Made by a program: the position numbers and the translations under genes. A DNA stretch of 64,000 nt from CAWCDJ01 sp963778675 (GTDB taxonomy: Bacteria; Acidobacteriota; Terriglobia; Bryobacterales; Bryobacteraceae). The stretch lies in NCBI GenBank assembly GCA_963778675.1, contig CAVZVI010000011.1, positions 496,001 to 560,000 of the forward strand. The letters run 5' to 3'. Positions 24,613 to 37,400 of the stretch are shown piece by piece. Numbering within the stretch: position 1 is the first letter of the stretch; every line of letters begins with the position of its first letter. The notes beneath the pieces are model-generated. The model had not been told where the DNA came from and did not search any database. It was given only the letters and a program-made list of their open reading frames with translations.

Positions 24613-24933
24613 TCATTTCCCGAACGCCTTGATCTCGACATCCACACCCGCGGGCAGATCGAGCTTCATCAGCGCGTCTACCGTCTGCTGGGTCGGCTCC
24701 AGAATGTCCAACAGCCGTTTGTGCGTCCGGATTTCAAATTGCTCCCGCGATTTCTTATCCACATGCGGCGAGCGCAACACCGTCGTGATACTTCGGGACG
24801 TGGGCAGCGGAATCGGGCCGGCCACCGTTGCGCCGGTCCGCTTCGCGGTATCCACAATCTCCGTCGTCGACTGATCGAGCACCCGGTGATCGTATGCCTT
24901 CAAACGGATGCGAATTCGTTCTCTAAGCGCCAT
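24613..24933 (-). CDS. rpsJ: 30S ribosomal protein S10
   Basis: 106 residues, also the NusE antitermination factor. KIRIRLKAYDHRVLDQS-type start (here RIRIRLKAYDHRVLDQST) and KKSREQFEIRTHKRLLDI are diagnostic. Six bases after tuf. A 91-base gap with a palindrome follows before rplC. Confidence 0.97.
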   Translation of the reverse strand: MALRERIRIRLKAYDHRVLDQSTTEIVDTAKRTGATVAGPIPLPTSRSITTVLRSPHVDKKSREQFEIRTHKRLLDILEPTQQTVDALMKLDLPAGVDVEIKAFGK

Positions 24934-24939
24934 TGCAGC

Positions 24940-26127
<1,188 letters not shown>

Positions 26128-26145
26128 AAGAAAAAACCTGTCTCC

Positions 26146-28239
<2,094 letters not shown>

Positions 28240-28266
28240 AACCTTTGCTCCTCTATTCCTCGGAAA

Positions 28267-28737
28267 TTACCACCGGTAGTGCGCAAAGGCCTTGTTGGCC
28301 TCGGCCATGCGGTGCACATCGTCTCTCTTCTTGATCGCGCCGCCCCTCAGGTTGGCCGCGTCGTTCAGTTCATTAGCCAGCTTTTCCGCCATGCCCTTCT
28401 CGGGACGCGTCCGCGCGTTCCCGATGATCCAGCGCATGGCGAGCGAAGTCCGCCGGTTCTGCGGCACCTCGATCGGCACCTGGTAGTTCGCGCCGCCCAC
28501 ACGCCGCGTCTTCACCTCGAGCAGGGGCTTGGCGTTTTCGACCGCTTTCTTGAAGGCCTTCAGCGGATCGTCGCCGGTGCGCTCCCGGAGTTTATCCATG
28601 GCGTCATAGAAGATGCCCTGGGCGGTATTCTTTTTCCCCTCCCACATCATCGAGTTGACAAACTTCTCGACCAGGGAGGAATTGTAGACCGGATCCGGCA
28701 CTATTTCACGAACAACGGCTCTTCTTCTACGTGGCAT
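28267..28737 (-). CDS. rpsG: 30S ribosomal protein S7
   Basis: 156 residues, 16S-binding organiser of the head. MPRRRRAVVREIVPDPVYNS, MWEGKKNTAQGIFYDAMD, RRVGGANYQVP and the C-terminal HRMAEANKAFAHYRW are diagnostic. Eight bases after rpsL. Confidence 0.97.
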   Translation of the reverse strand: MPRRRRAVVREIVPDPVYNSSLVEKFVNSMMWEGKKNTAQGIFYDAMDKLRERTGDDPLKAFKKAVENAKPLLEVKTRRVGGANYQVPIEVPQNRRTSLAMRWIIGNARTRPEKGMAEKLANELNDAANLRGGAIKKRDDVHRMAEANKAFAHYRW

Positions 28738-28745
28738 ACGTTACC

Positions 28746-29120
28746 CTAAGACTTCGGCCTCTTGGCCCCGTATTTCGACCTGCCCTGCCGGCGGTTTGCC
28801 ACCCCGGCGGTATCCAGCGCGCCGCGAATCACGTGGTAGCGCACGCCCGGAAGGTCCTTCACGCGGCCCCCGCGGATCAGCACAATGGAGTGCTCCTGCA
28901 GGTTGTGCCCGACCCCCGGGATATAGGTAGTGACTTCGATCCCGTTCGTCAGCCGGACGCGCGCTACTTTTCGCAGCGCCGAATTCGGCTTCTTGGGGGT
29001 GGAGGTGTAAACGCGCGTGCAAACTCCACGCTTCTGGGGGCAGCTATTGAGCGCCGGGCTGGAGGTCTTCCAGCGTGGCGGCTTGCGCCCTCTACGCACA
29101 AGTTGGTTAAACGTCGGCAC
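28746..29120 (-). CDS. rpsL: 30S ribosomal protein S12
   Basis: 124 residues. TPKKPNSALRKVARVRL and PGVGHNLQEHSIVLIRGGRVKDLPGVRYH form the decoding-site loops where streptomycin-resistance changes occur. Both Lys positions are wild type. First gene of the whole supercluster. The start is GTG with a good Shine-Dalgarno GAGGA a few bases upstream. Confidence 0.97.
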   Translation of the reverse strand: MPTFNQLVRRGRKPPRWKTSSPALNSCPQKRGVCTRVYTSTPKKPNSALRKVARVRLTNGIEVTTYIPGVGHNLQEHSIVLIRGGRVKDLPGVRYHVIRGALDTAGVANRRQGRSKYGAKRPKS

Positions 29121-29461
29121 GAATTTCCTCTTCGCGATTTAAATCTTAAAAGTGGTGAAATCCACCTAAACGACCGGGTTCCCACAAGGGGATCCCAGAA
29201 AATCTCCAGGTCGCAACCAGCGAGGATTACCTTGCTTCTTTGGACAGGCCCATGTTCCATTCGGCGTAACCGGTGAAACCTCGGGGCCTCACCCCCGGCC
29301 GGACTCGTTACAGACGAGTGGTAGCACAGGAGTAGAAAGCTTGCTCTCGCGAAACTCTTCAATATTAACCGAAGTGTGGCCAAGAGTGCAACTGGGGAGT
29401 GGTGCGCATGACGCGCAGCCGGTTTCCACCCGCCACGCGATGTGCGACTATCTTGGTTCTC
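29121..29461. other. Divergent intergenic region upstream of rpsL and the GH2 gene
   Basis: About 340 bases that must hold the main promoter of the ribosomal supercluster (leftward) and that of the glycosidase (rightward). I see no tRNA and no convincing ORF. Leftward candidates are weak, for example TTGCAC with a downstream TAATAT around 29364-29391. The 200+ base leader of rpsL leaves room for a regulatory structure, but none was recognised. Confidence 0.4.
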
Positions 29462-31789
29462 ATGACTACAAAGGCTTTACTGGCGGTTGCCCTGACCGTG
29501 GCGGCACTGGGCGCTCAGCCCCGCGAGCGGTTGAACTTCGACCGGAACTGGAGATTTCACCGGGGTGAAGCCAGCGGCGCTGAACGACCGGCGTTCCCGG
29601 ACCGCGACTGGCGACGGCTCGATTTGCCGCACGACTGGTCGATCGAAGGTCCCTACAGCCCCGAAAACGCCAGCGGAACCGGCTACCTCCCCGGCGGTAT
29701 CGGCTGGTATCGAAAAGAGTTCCCGCTCGCCTCAAACCTCGCCGGGCGGCGGATCTTCGTGGAATTCGACGGTGTTTACCGCGATAGCGATGTCTGGATC
29801 AACGGCCACCACCTTGGGCACCGGCCCTACGGCTACTCGTCGTTCGAATATGATCTTACCCCCTGGGTCACTTACGGAACGAAGCCAAATGTGCTCGCGG
29901 TGCGAGTGGACCACAGCCAGATTGCCGACTCACGCTGGTACACGGGATCCGGTATCTACCGGCACGTGTGGATGACCATCACTGCCCCGGTTCACGTGGA
30001 TCATTGGGGTACCTTTTTGTACACCCCCGAGGTGCGGCCTACCGAAGCCCTGGTTTCGATCGAAACCACCGTCGTGAACCAGTCGGCGGTGGCGGCCGCG
30101 GTTCGGGTCGAGACGACGCTCGCCGAGGGCGGCGCCCCGGTGGCTGCCCAGGCCCAGGTCCCGGCGGGCGCCACTCATCGCTTCGCGCTTCAGGGGCCGC
30201 TCGCGAAGCCGCGGCTTTGGTCCCTGGACGATCCTTATCTGTATACGGCGGTGACCCGCGTTTTCGTCGGAGGGAAGCTGGCCGACGAGTACCGCACACC
30301 CTTCGGAGTCCGCACGATTCGCTTCGACGCGGATCGCGGCTTCTTCCTGAACGGCCGGCCCGAGAAATTCAAGGGCGTGTGCATCCACCACGATCTCGGC
30401 GCACTGGGCGCGGCATTCTCCGAAGCGGCGCTCGAACGGCGGCTGCGCGCCCTGAAGGCCATCGGGGTCAACGCCATCCGCTGTTCGCACAACCCCATGG
30501 CCCCGGAACTGTACGACCTGTGCGACCGCCTGGGCCTGTTGGTGATGGATGAGGCCTTCGACGAGTGGACCGCCGGCAAGAAGAAGTGGATTCAGGGCCG
30601 CAACGTCGGCAAACCCGGGCTGGACGGCTATCACGAAGCGTTTGCCGAGTGGTCCACGCGCGACATCGAGGACATGGTTCGCCGCGACCGCAACCACCCT
30701 TCGGTCGTGATGTGGAGCATCGGCAACGAGATCGATTACCCCGGCGACCCGTTCGGCCATCCGAGCGGGCGCGACGGCTTGAAGCCCGGCATGCTCGACG
30801 GCGACGTGCTGCCTTCGATCGCACGCGGCCTGATCGCGGCCGTCAAGGGCCTGGATGGAACGCGGCCGGTGACGCAGGCGCTGGCCGACATCAACGCGTC
30901 CAATGCAACGGGCCTCGCGTCGCTGCTCGACGTCACCGGTTACAACTACCTGGAGCAGTTTTACGAGCGCGATCACGCCGCCTATCCCGAGCGCATCATT
31001 CTCGGAAGCGAGAACTCCATTTCGCCCGCAGCCTGGCGCCCGGTTGCAGCCAACCCCTGGGTGCTCGGCCAGTTCCTGTGGACCGGCGTGGACTTTCTCG
31101 GAGAGGCCGGACGGTATCCGATACGGGGCAGCGCCTCCGGACTGTTCGATCTGTGCGGCTTTCCCAAACCGCAAGCCTACCTGCGTGCGGCCATGTGGAG
31201 CGATACGCCGATGGTCTACGCAGCCGTCCAGCAAGGCCGCACGGCCGTAGAGCACTGGAACTGGCAGGGCGATTCGCGTCCCACTCTCCCGGTGGTGGTC
31301 TACACCAACTGCGATACGGTCGAACTCTTCCTGAACGGCCGCTCGCTGGGCGAAAAGGCCGTGACCGACCGTGCCGAGCCGGTTCTTCGATGGGACGTGC
31401 AGAACGAACCCGGCGTGCTCCGCGCGGTGGCGAAACGCGGCGGCTCTGAAGCCGCGCGCTTCGAACTCGCCACAACGGGCGAACCCGCAGCCCTGCAACT
31501 GGTGCCGGATGCGGTCGACCCCTCGCACATCGAAATCCGCGCGGTCGACGCCGCCGGCCGCCGCGTATATCGCGCGACGAATGACATCGAAGTGCAGGTC
31601 ACCGGCGGCGAGCTGGTGGCCGTAGACAATGCCGATCTGCGGGATGTCAGCCCGGTCCACGCCGGCAGCCGCAAAGCATACCAGGGGCGCATTCTGGCCG
31701 TGGTGCGCCGGCCCGGAGGAGGATCCGTTACCGTGCGGGCGTCCGCGGCGGGTCTGAAGCCGGGCGAGACGACCGTGACGCTGCGCTAG
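29462..31789 (+). CDS. Secreted glycoside hydrolase family 2 (beta-galactosidase-like)
   Basis: 775 residues from MTTKALLAVALTVAALGA, a signal peptide cut near AQ. Sugar-binding jelly-roll domain (about 20-180), Ig-like domain (180-285), GH2 TIM barrel (285-570) and C-terminal Ig-like domains. Acid/base E423 in MWSIGNEID and probable nucleophile E517 in ILGSENS. It hydrolyses a beta-galactoside, glucuronide or related glycoside in the periplasm. The exact sugar is not readable. A longer frame from 29399 spoils the signal peptide. It overlaps the convergent DUF1501 gene by four bases. Confidence 0.9.
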   Translation: MTTKALLAVALTVAALGAQPRERLNFDRNWRFHRGEASGAERPAFPDRDWRRLDLPHDWSIEGPYSPENASGTGYLPGGIGWYRKEFPLASNLAGRRIFVEFDGVYRDSDVWINGHHLGHRPYGYSSFEYDLTPWVTYGTKPNVLAVRVDHSQIADSRWYTGSGIYRHVWMTITAPVHVDHWGTFLYTPEVRPTEALVSIETTVVNQSAVAAAVRVETTLAEGGAPVAAQAQVPAGATHRFALQGPLAKPRLWSLDDPYLYTAVTRVFVGGKLADEYRTPFGVRTIRFDADRGFFLNGRPEKFKGVCIHHDLGALGAAFSEAALERRLRALKAIGVNAIRCSHNPMAPELYDLCDRLGLLVMDEAFDEWTAGKKKWIQGRNVGKPGLDGYHEAFAEWSTRDIEDMVRRDRNHPSVVMWSIGNEIDYPGDPFGHPSGRDGLKPGMLDGDVLPSIARGLIAAVKGLDGTRPVTQALADINASNATGLASLLDVTGYNYLEQFYERDHAAYPERIILGSENSISPAAWRPVAANPWVLGQFLWTGVDFLGEAGRYPIRGSASGLFDLCGFPKPQAYLRAAMWSDTPMVYAAVQQGRTAVEHWNWQGDSRPTLPVVVYTNCDTVELFLNGRSLGEKAVTDRAEPVLRWDVQNEPGVLRAVAKRGGSEAARFELATTGEPAALQLVPDAVDPSHIEIRAVDAAGRRVYRATNDIEVQVTGGELVAVDNADLRDVSPVHAGSRKAYQGRILAVVRRPGGGSVTVRASAAGLKPGETTVTLR

Positions 31790-33219
31790 GCCACCATCTT
31801 CTTTACGACGTTCCCGGCAACGTCGGTCAGCCGGAAATCACGGCCCATGTGGCGGTAGGTCAGGCGCGTGTGGTCCATCCCAAGGCAGTAGAGAAGCGTC
31901 GCCTGCAGGTCGTGCACGTGAGTCTTGTCCTCGGTGATGTTCATACACAGGTCGTCGGTCTTGCCGATTACCTGGCCACCCTTGATGCCGCCGCCGGCGA
32001 GCATCAGGCTGTAGGCCAGCGGGTGGTGGTCGCGGCCGGCGTTGTTGACGTCGCGCGGATCGCGAATTTCCACCATGGGCGTGCGGCCGAACTCGCCGCC
32101 CCAGACGACCAGCGTGCTGTCGAGCAGGCCGCGCTGCTTCAGATCCTTTATTAATGCCGCGGTCGGCTTGTCGGCGATGTCGCAGTTCTTCTTCAGTTTG
32201 CGGTTCAGATCGGTGTGGTCGTCCCAACTGGCGTGGTTGAGCATGATGAAGCGCACACCGCGCTCGACCATGCGGCGAGCCAGCAGGCAGTTGGTGGCGA
32301 AATGGCGGGTCGGGTCCTGGTTCACGCCATACATTTCGAGCGTCTCGGGCGATTCCTTGGAAAAGTCGAGCAACTCGGGCGCGGCGGACTGCATGCGGAA
32401 TGCCAGCTCGTAGGAGGATATCCGCGACGCGATCTCGATATCCCCGGTATCGGCGTAGTGCGCTTCGTTCAGGTCTTTCAGCGCGTCGAGGCCGGCGCGC
32501 TGCATGTCGCGGGTCACGCCCTCGGGGTTCGAAAGGTATAGCACCGGGTCGCCCGAGCTGCGGAAGACCACCCCCTGATAGGTCGACGGCAAGAATCCGC
32601 TCGACCAGTTGGAGGTTCCGCCGCTGGTCCCCACGCCGGAGCTCAGCACCACGAAGCCGGGCAGGTTCTGCGACTCGCTGCCCAGGCCGTACAGCACCCA
32701 CGCGCCCATGGTCGGGCGCCCCACCTGAATGCTGCCGCCGAAGAGCAGCAACTGTCCGGGGTGATGGTTGAACGCATCCGTGTACATGGACCGTACCAGG
32801 CAGATGTCGTCGGCGCAGGAGCCGATGTGCGGTATGTAGTCGGAGTATTCAATGCCGCTCTGCCCGTACTTCTGGAAAGTCCGCGGGCTGGCCAGCACCG
32901 CGGCGTTCGGCTTGGTGAAGGCCAGCCGCAGGTCCTTGGTCATCGAGGGCGGCAGCGGCTTGCCGTTCCACTTCGCAAGCTCCGGCTTCGGGTCGAAGAG
33001 GTCGAGCTGGCTGGGGCCGCCCTCCATGAACATGAAGATGACGCTCTTGGCCTTGGCCGGGAAGTTGGGCTTCTTCGGCGCCAGCGGGTTCATATTGGGT
33101 ACCGCGCCGTAACCGTCTCTTTCCAACAACTGCGCCAGCGCCATGATGCCGATTCCGCCGGCGCACTCCTGAAAGAAGCTGCGGCGGGTTTGAATTCTGC
33201 GGAACTCCTCGCGATCCAT
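31786..33219 (-). CDS. DUF1501 family Tat-exported protein
   Basis: 477 residues from MDREEFRRIQTRRSFFQECAGG, with a twin-arginine motif TRRSFF followed by a short hydrophobic stretch, so Tat export is likely. DUF1501 belongs to the alkaline-phosphatase/sulfatase-like fold. Seen here are MFMEGGPSQLDLFDPKP, WSSGFLPSTYQG, LNHASWDDHTDL and VVWGGEFGRTP. It follows the DUF1549/DUF1553 cytochrome gene by four bases, the standard pairing in Planctomycetota, Verrucomicrobiota and Acidobacteriota. Function is unproven. Roles in periplasmic polysaccharide breakdown are suspected from such pairings. Confidence 0.85.
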   Translation of the reverse strand: MDREEFRRIQTRRSFFQECAGGIGIMALAQLLERDGYGAVPNMNPLAPKKPNFPAKAKSVIFMFMEGGPSQLDLFDPKPELAKWNGKPLPPSMTKDLRLAFTKPNAAVLASPRTFQKYGQSGIEYSDYIPHIGSCADDICLVRSMYTDAFNHHPGQLLLFGGSIQVGRPTMGAWVLYGLGSESQNLPGFVVLSSGVGTSGGTSNWSSGFLPSTYQGVVFRSSGDPVLYLSNPEGVTRDMQRAGLDALKDLNEAHYADTGDIEIASRISSYELAFRMQSAAPELLDFSKESPETLEMYGVNQDPTRHFATNCLLARRMVERGVRFIMLNHASWDDHTDLNRKLKKNCDIADKPTAALIKDLKQRGLLDSTLVVWGGEFGRTPMVEIRDPRDVNNAGRDHHPLAYSLMLAGGGIKGGQVIGKTDDLCMNITEDKTHVHDLQATLLYCLGMDHTRLTYRHMGRDFRLTDVAGNVVKKMVA

Positions 33220-33223
33220 TGCC

Positions 33224-35749
33224 TTATTCCCTCGTGATGAACTCGTCCAGGTTGAGCAGCACACGGCTCAACTCCACCCATGCCGCCGCCTGGGCCTGCG
33301 GCACGCCCTCCAGGCGGTTGGGAAACAGCTCCGCCACGGTCTTCTCATTGCCTTGCAACTCTTTCAAGGTGTCGTCGTAGTATTTGCCAAGACGTTCGGC
33401 CTCGTGCGCCGATGGCTCGCGGCCCACCGTTACCCGGTAGGCGAAATTCAGACGGTCGCCGAAACCGCCGCCCGCTTCCCGCATGATGCGATAGGCCAGG
33501 CCCTGCGCCGCCTCGAAGAATACCGGGTCATTCAAGAGGTTCAGCGCCTGCAGCGGCGTATTGGTACGCTCGCGCCGGGTGCACGAGAGATCCGAACTCG
33601 GCTCGTCGAAATTCACGAGCATCGGGTAGGGTACGGTGCGCTGGAAAAGAATGTACATGCCCCGGCGGTAGCGGTCCGCACCGGTGGATTCGTGCCACTT
33701 CACCGAGCCGGCATAAGAAAGCTCGGCGACTCCCTTGGGCTGCGGAGGCCGCACGCTCGGTCCGCCGACGCGGGGGTCGAGCAGGCCAGCGGATTCGAGC
33801 GTCTCATCGCGGATCAGCTCGGCCGGCAGCCGCACCCGCGACTGCCGGGAGAGCAGCGCATTTTCGGGGTCGCGCTCCGCCACGTCCGGCCGCGCCTTCG
33901 ACGATTGCCGGTAGGTCGACGAAGTCACGATCAGCCGGATCATCTGCTTGGTGCTCCAGCCGCGCGCCATGTACTCGCTGGCGAGCCAGTCGAGCAACTG
34001 GGGATGGGTCGGCTCGTCGCCCTGCGTGCCGAAATCTTCCGAGGTCTTGACGATGCCGCGCCCGAACAGCTCCTGCCAGATCCGGTTCACGGCGACGCGC
34101 GACGTCAGCGGGTTATCGGGCGAAACCAGCCAGCGGGCCAGCACGAGCCTGGTAGGCTTCACACCGGCCGGCAGCGGAGGCAGCACGGCAGGCGTGCCGG
34201 GCTGCACCTCTTCGCCGTGCTCTCGCCAATCGCCCTTGATATGGATATACGTCTTGGGCGGAGTGTCGTTTTCCACCAGCACGGGGGCATAGCTGAAGGG
34301 AGGAAGCGTATCGTTCAATTCATTCAGCTTGCTTCGGACTTCGCCCACCTGCAGGCCTTTGCAGTGTTGCTTCGGATAAAGGTTGCCGCACGCGCTCAAG
34401 AAGTAGTCCATCATGGCGTGCTCCTGCAACTCAGTGCGGCGCGCCCGGTCGAGGAACAACACTTTCTTCGCGCTGTCGATGTTGTGCGTGAACTCGCCGT
34501 AAGCGAAGCTCCAGTCGTCGTGCTCGCCGGGATGCTGCTCGGCGTAGCGCAGCTTGTCTTCCCAATCGGCCTCGGCCTGGGGCATCTTGTATTCGGCAAG
34601 AAGCTCCGCGCGCTTCCTGTCATAAGCCGGGCGCGCTTCGAGGTAGGGACCGAGTTCGCCGGGCATGGGCGCCGCCACGGTCACTTCTTCCTGGGTGTTG
34701 AAGAACGCGGTGAGCTGATAGAACTCCTTCTGGCTGATCGGGTCGAACTTGTGGTTGTGGCATTGCGCACAGCCCACCGTCAATCCAAGCCAGACCGTGC
34801 CGAGCGTGGCCGCGCGATCGAGCACCTGCTCGTCGCGGAACTGCTCGGGATCAGTGCCGCCTTCGCGATTGGTCAGCGTGTTGCGGTTGAACCCGGTTGC
34901 CACCAGCATGCCGGTGGTGCGGTTCGGCAGCAGGTCGCCCGCCAGTTGCTCGATGGTGAACTCGTCGTAGGGCATGTCGCGGTTCAGCGCGTCGATGACC
35001 CACTGCCGGTAGCGCCACGCCCAGGGGCGTGCGCGGTCTTTCTCATATCCGTCGCTATCCGCATAGCGCGCCAAATCCAGCCAGTAGCGGCCCCACTTTT
35101 CGCCGTAGTGCGGGGAGGCGAGCAGGCGGTCCACCACACGGTCGTAGGCGTCGGGGCGGTTGTCGTGCACGAACGCGTCGACCTCCCCGGGGGTCGGCAG
35201 CAGACCGGTCAGGTCCAGACTGACGCGCCGGATCAGAGTGATTTTCCCGGCCTCGGGCGAAGGTACAATACCCTCGGAGTCCAGCTTGGCCAGGACGAAC
35301 TGATCGATCGGATTGCGCACCCACGCGCGGTCCCGCACCGCCGGCGGCTCGGGCCGCTCGATCTTCCGGAAGGACCAGTGCACCGCCGGTTGGACGCCAC
35401 CGGCGGCCCAGGGCGCGCCTTCGTCGATCCACGCGCGCAGCATCCCGATCTCGGCCGCGGTGAGGTGCGGTCCGATCGGCGGCATGACCTTGTTCCCCAA
35501 CCCGCTGACCATCTGGATCAGGCGGCTGGCCGCGCTCTTGCCCGGCTGGATGACGCGCGCCGCGGATTCCTTCTGGTCGAACCGCAGGCCGCTCATCTGC
35601 TGCTGCGGCCCGTGGCACATGTAGCAGCGCTTTTGAAACAGTGGCTGGATGTCCCGTGTGAAATCGGCCTTGCCCGGTGTTTGCGCCATTGTGCTCAGCG
35701 ACACCGCGAGCCAGCATCCAATTAACCCCGCTCTGAGCATGGCAATCAT
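33224..35749 (-). CDS. DUF1549/DUF1553 protein with cytochrome c-like N-terminus (PSD1 type)
   Basis: 841 residues. Signal peptide about 1-24 (MIAMLRAGLIGCWLAVSLSTMAQ), then a planctomycete-type cytochrome c domain with heme motif CYMCH, then DUF1549 (NPIDQFVLAKL, RRVSLDLTGLLPTP) with a second CxxCH motif in VGCAQCHNHKFDPIS, and DUF1553 (LVSPDNPLTSRVAVNRIWQELFGRGIV) at the C-terminus. It is probably a periplasmic redox protein acting with the DUF1501 partner immediately downstream. Start could be 35749 or 35740. The frame stays open far upstream without protein-like sequence. Confidence 0.85.
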   Translation of the reverse strand: MIAMLRAGLIGCWLAVSLSTMAQTPGKADFTRDIQPLFQKRCYMCHGPQQQMSGLRFDQKESAARVIQPGKSAASRLIQMVSGLGNKVMPPIGPHLTAAEIGMLRAWIDEGAPWAAGGVQPAVHWSFRKIERPEPPAVRDRAWVRNPIDQFVLAKLDSEGIVPSPEAGKITLIRRVSLDLTGLLPTPGEVDAFVHDNRPDAYDRVVDRLLASPHYGEKWGRYWLDLARYADSDGYEKDRARPWAWRYRQWVIDALNRDMPYDEFTIEQLAGDLLPNRTTGMLVATGFNRNTLTNREGGTDPEQFRDEQVLDRAATLGTVWLGLTVGCAQCHNHKFDPISQKEFYQLTAFFNTQEEVTVAAPMPGELGPYLEARPAYDRKRAELLAEYKMPQAEADWEDKLRYAEQHPGEHDDWSFAYGEFTHNIDSAKKVLFLDRARRTELQEHAMMDYFLSACGNLYPKQHCKGLQVGEVRSKLNELNDTLPPFSYAPVLVENDTPPKTYIHIKGDWREHGEEVQPGTPAVLPPLPAGVKPTRLVLARWLVSPDNPLTSRVAVNRIWQELFGRGIVKTSEDFGTQGDEPTHPQLLDWLASEYMARGWSTKQMIRLIVTSSTYRQSSKARPDVAERDPENALLSRQSRVRLPAELIRDETLESAGLLDPRVGGPSVRPPQPKGVAELSYAGSVKWHESTGADRYRRGMYILFQRTVPYPMLVNFDEPSSDLSCTRRERTNTPLQALNLLNDPVFFEAAQGLAYRIMREAGGGFGDRLNFAYRVTVGREPSAHEAERLGKYYDDTLKELQGNEKTVAELFPNRLEGVPQAQAAAWVELSRVLLNLDEFITRE

Positions 35750-35803
35750 TATATGCCCGCGACAAGCCCGCGGGGATTCGATCACCGGCCGCGAAGGTTC
35801 CTC

Positions 35804-35832
35804 TTGCAATGAAGTACTTTGCATGATAAAGT
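35804..35832 (+). promoter_or_regulatory. Possible sigma70-type promoter for the radical SAM gene
   Basis: TTGCAA (35804-35809), a 17-base spacer, then TAAAGT (35827-35832), four of six matches in each box. The predicted start of transcription falls at about 35839, which would make a start at 35840 leaderless and fits a downstream start at 35900. Weak evidence. Confidence 0.3.
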
Positions 35833-35839
35833 CACTGCT

Positions 35840-37381
35840 ATGGGTGCGGCCAATCAGCCATGGTTGCGGTCTCCACGGCGCCGGTGGTGCCCGCCGGACA
35901 TGACGCGGCCGCCTCTGCTCGATCCCGCAATCCTCACAGGACCGGTGCAGCCCCGCTATGCGCTCCTGGTTAACCCTTTCTACCCGAAGGACCCCAACGC
36001 GAGCTTCGGAAAGCACGTGCTCACCCCGACACTCGCTTTGACGAGCTTCGCCGCGACCACGCCGGCGCACTGGCGGCTTCAGTACTGGGATGAGAACCTG
36101 CTCGACGGGCGGCCTCCTTTTGAACCGATGCCCAAGGTAGTCGGGATTACCGTCCACCTGACCTTTGCCAGGCGGGCGTTCGAGCTTGCGCAATGGTATC
36201 GAACGCGCGGAAGCAAGGTCGTACTGGGCGGACTGCACGTCCTCTCCTGTCCCGAGGAGTGTGCGCCCTACGCGGACTCGCTGGCCGTGGGCGATGGCGT
36301 GCAGCTTTGGCCGCGGATTCTGGCGGACGTTGAGGCGTCCCGCTTGCAGCCGAAATACACGGCCACTTACGAGACCGACTATCGCCAGGATCCGGCGCCC
36401 CGCCGCTCCATCCTGCCGCGAAAGAGCTTTCTCACCACCACCAGTCTGATCGCCACCCGCGGCTGTCACAACCGCTGCGGCTTTTGTTATCTGGCGACCG
36501 ATGGCTTGCACATCCCGTATCGAATGCGGGATCCCGGGCAGATCGCCGCCGAGTTTCTGGCGGATTCCCAACCTTACGCCGTCTTTGTCGACAACAACCT
36601 GGGATCAAAGCCCGAGTACCTGCGCGAATTGTGCCGGACGCTGCGCCCTCTGAACAAGATCTGGAGCGCCGCGGTCTCGATCGATGTTACCGACGATCCG
36701 GCCTTGATCCGCACCATGGCGCTCGCGGGATGTACGGGCGTATTCGTAGGATTCGAGTCGCTCACCGATGAGAACCTCTTCGACGCACGGAAGAAATCGC
36801 CGAAGACCGCCGACTACGCACGCCGGGTCCGCTTACTGCACGACAACGGCATCCAGGTGAACGGATCGTTCGTACTGGGGTTCGATCACGACCGGAAGGA
36901 CGTATTCGCGCGGACAGTCGAATGGATCGAGGAGAACCGTCTGGAATGCGCGACGTTTCATATCCTTACCCCCTATCCAGCGACGCCGCTGTTCCGCCAG
37001 ATGGAGGCTGAGGGGCGGTTGCTGCACCGCGAATGGGCTCTATTCGATACCGCCCACGCGGTCTTCCGTCCGAAACACATGACACCCGAAGAATTGGAAC
37101 AAGGTTACGCCTGGATGTATGAGCGTCTCTTCTCACATGCCTCGATCTGGCGGCGGCGGCCCGCGGACTGGCGCTCGGTCGCGCCCTACCTGGCGATGTC
37201 GTATCTCTACAAGCGCTCCAACCGGTTTTGGCGGCTGCTCATCAAACACCACCTGGTGCATGCCGTGTGGCGCCCGCTGGTCGAAATCACCCGAGTACGG
37301 CATCTCCGGTTTCGACAGGAGTTGTCCGAAACCGGAGCACCGGGCCGTTCCGGAATGAATGTGGTCGCCGGCGGCGTCTAG
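35840..37381 (+). CDS. B12-binding-type radical SAM protein
   Basis: 513 residues if begun at ATG 35840. ATG 35900 is an equally possible start because the intervening residues look unconserved. Residues ~95-165 form a Rossmann-like B12-binding region (VVGITVHL, VVLGGLHV, GDGVQLWPRIL) without the DxHxxG motif, so cobalamin would bind base-off without His or not at all. The radical SAM domain has C209-X3-C213-X2-C216 (RGCHNRCGFC). Relatives modify lipids, pigments or peptides. The substrate is unknown. It is divergent from the cytochrome gene. Confidence 0.8.
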   Translation: MGAANQPWLRSPRRRWCPPDMTRPPLLDPAILTGPVQPRYALLVNPFYPKDPNASFGKHVLTPTLALTSFAATTPAHWRLQYWDENLLDGRPPFEPMPKVVGITVHLTFARRAFELAQWYRTRGSKVVLGGLHVLSCPEECAPYADSLAVGDGVQLWPRILADVEASRLQPKYTATYETDYRQDPAPRRSILPRKSFLTTTSLIATRGCHNRCGFCYLATDGLHIPYRMRDPGQIAAEFLADSQPYAVFVDNNLGSKPEYLRELCRTLRPLNKIWSAAVSIDVTDDPALIRTMALAGCTGVFVGFESLTDENLFDARKKSPKTADYARRVRLLHDNGIQVNGSFVLGFDHDRKDVFARTVEWIEENRLECATFHILTPYPATPLFRQMEAEGRLLHREWALFDTAHAVFRPKHMTPEELEQGYAWMYERLFSHASIWRRRPADWRSVAPYLAMSYLYKRSNRFWRLLIKHHLVHAVWRPLVEITRVRHLRFRQELSETGAPGRSGMNVVAGGV

Positions 37382-37400
37382 GCTGGGTCCGCGCAGCAGG

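Noticed and set aside
28964..29383. 139-codon frame upstream of and over rpsL
   Set aside because: It overlaps rpsL in another frame, and the non-overlapping part shows no protein-like pattern.
35750..36571. Upstream extension of the DUF1549/DUF1553 gene to 1115 codons
   Set aside because: The extra part lies antisense to the radical SAM gene. The signal peptide at 35749 marks the true start.
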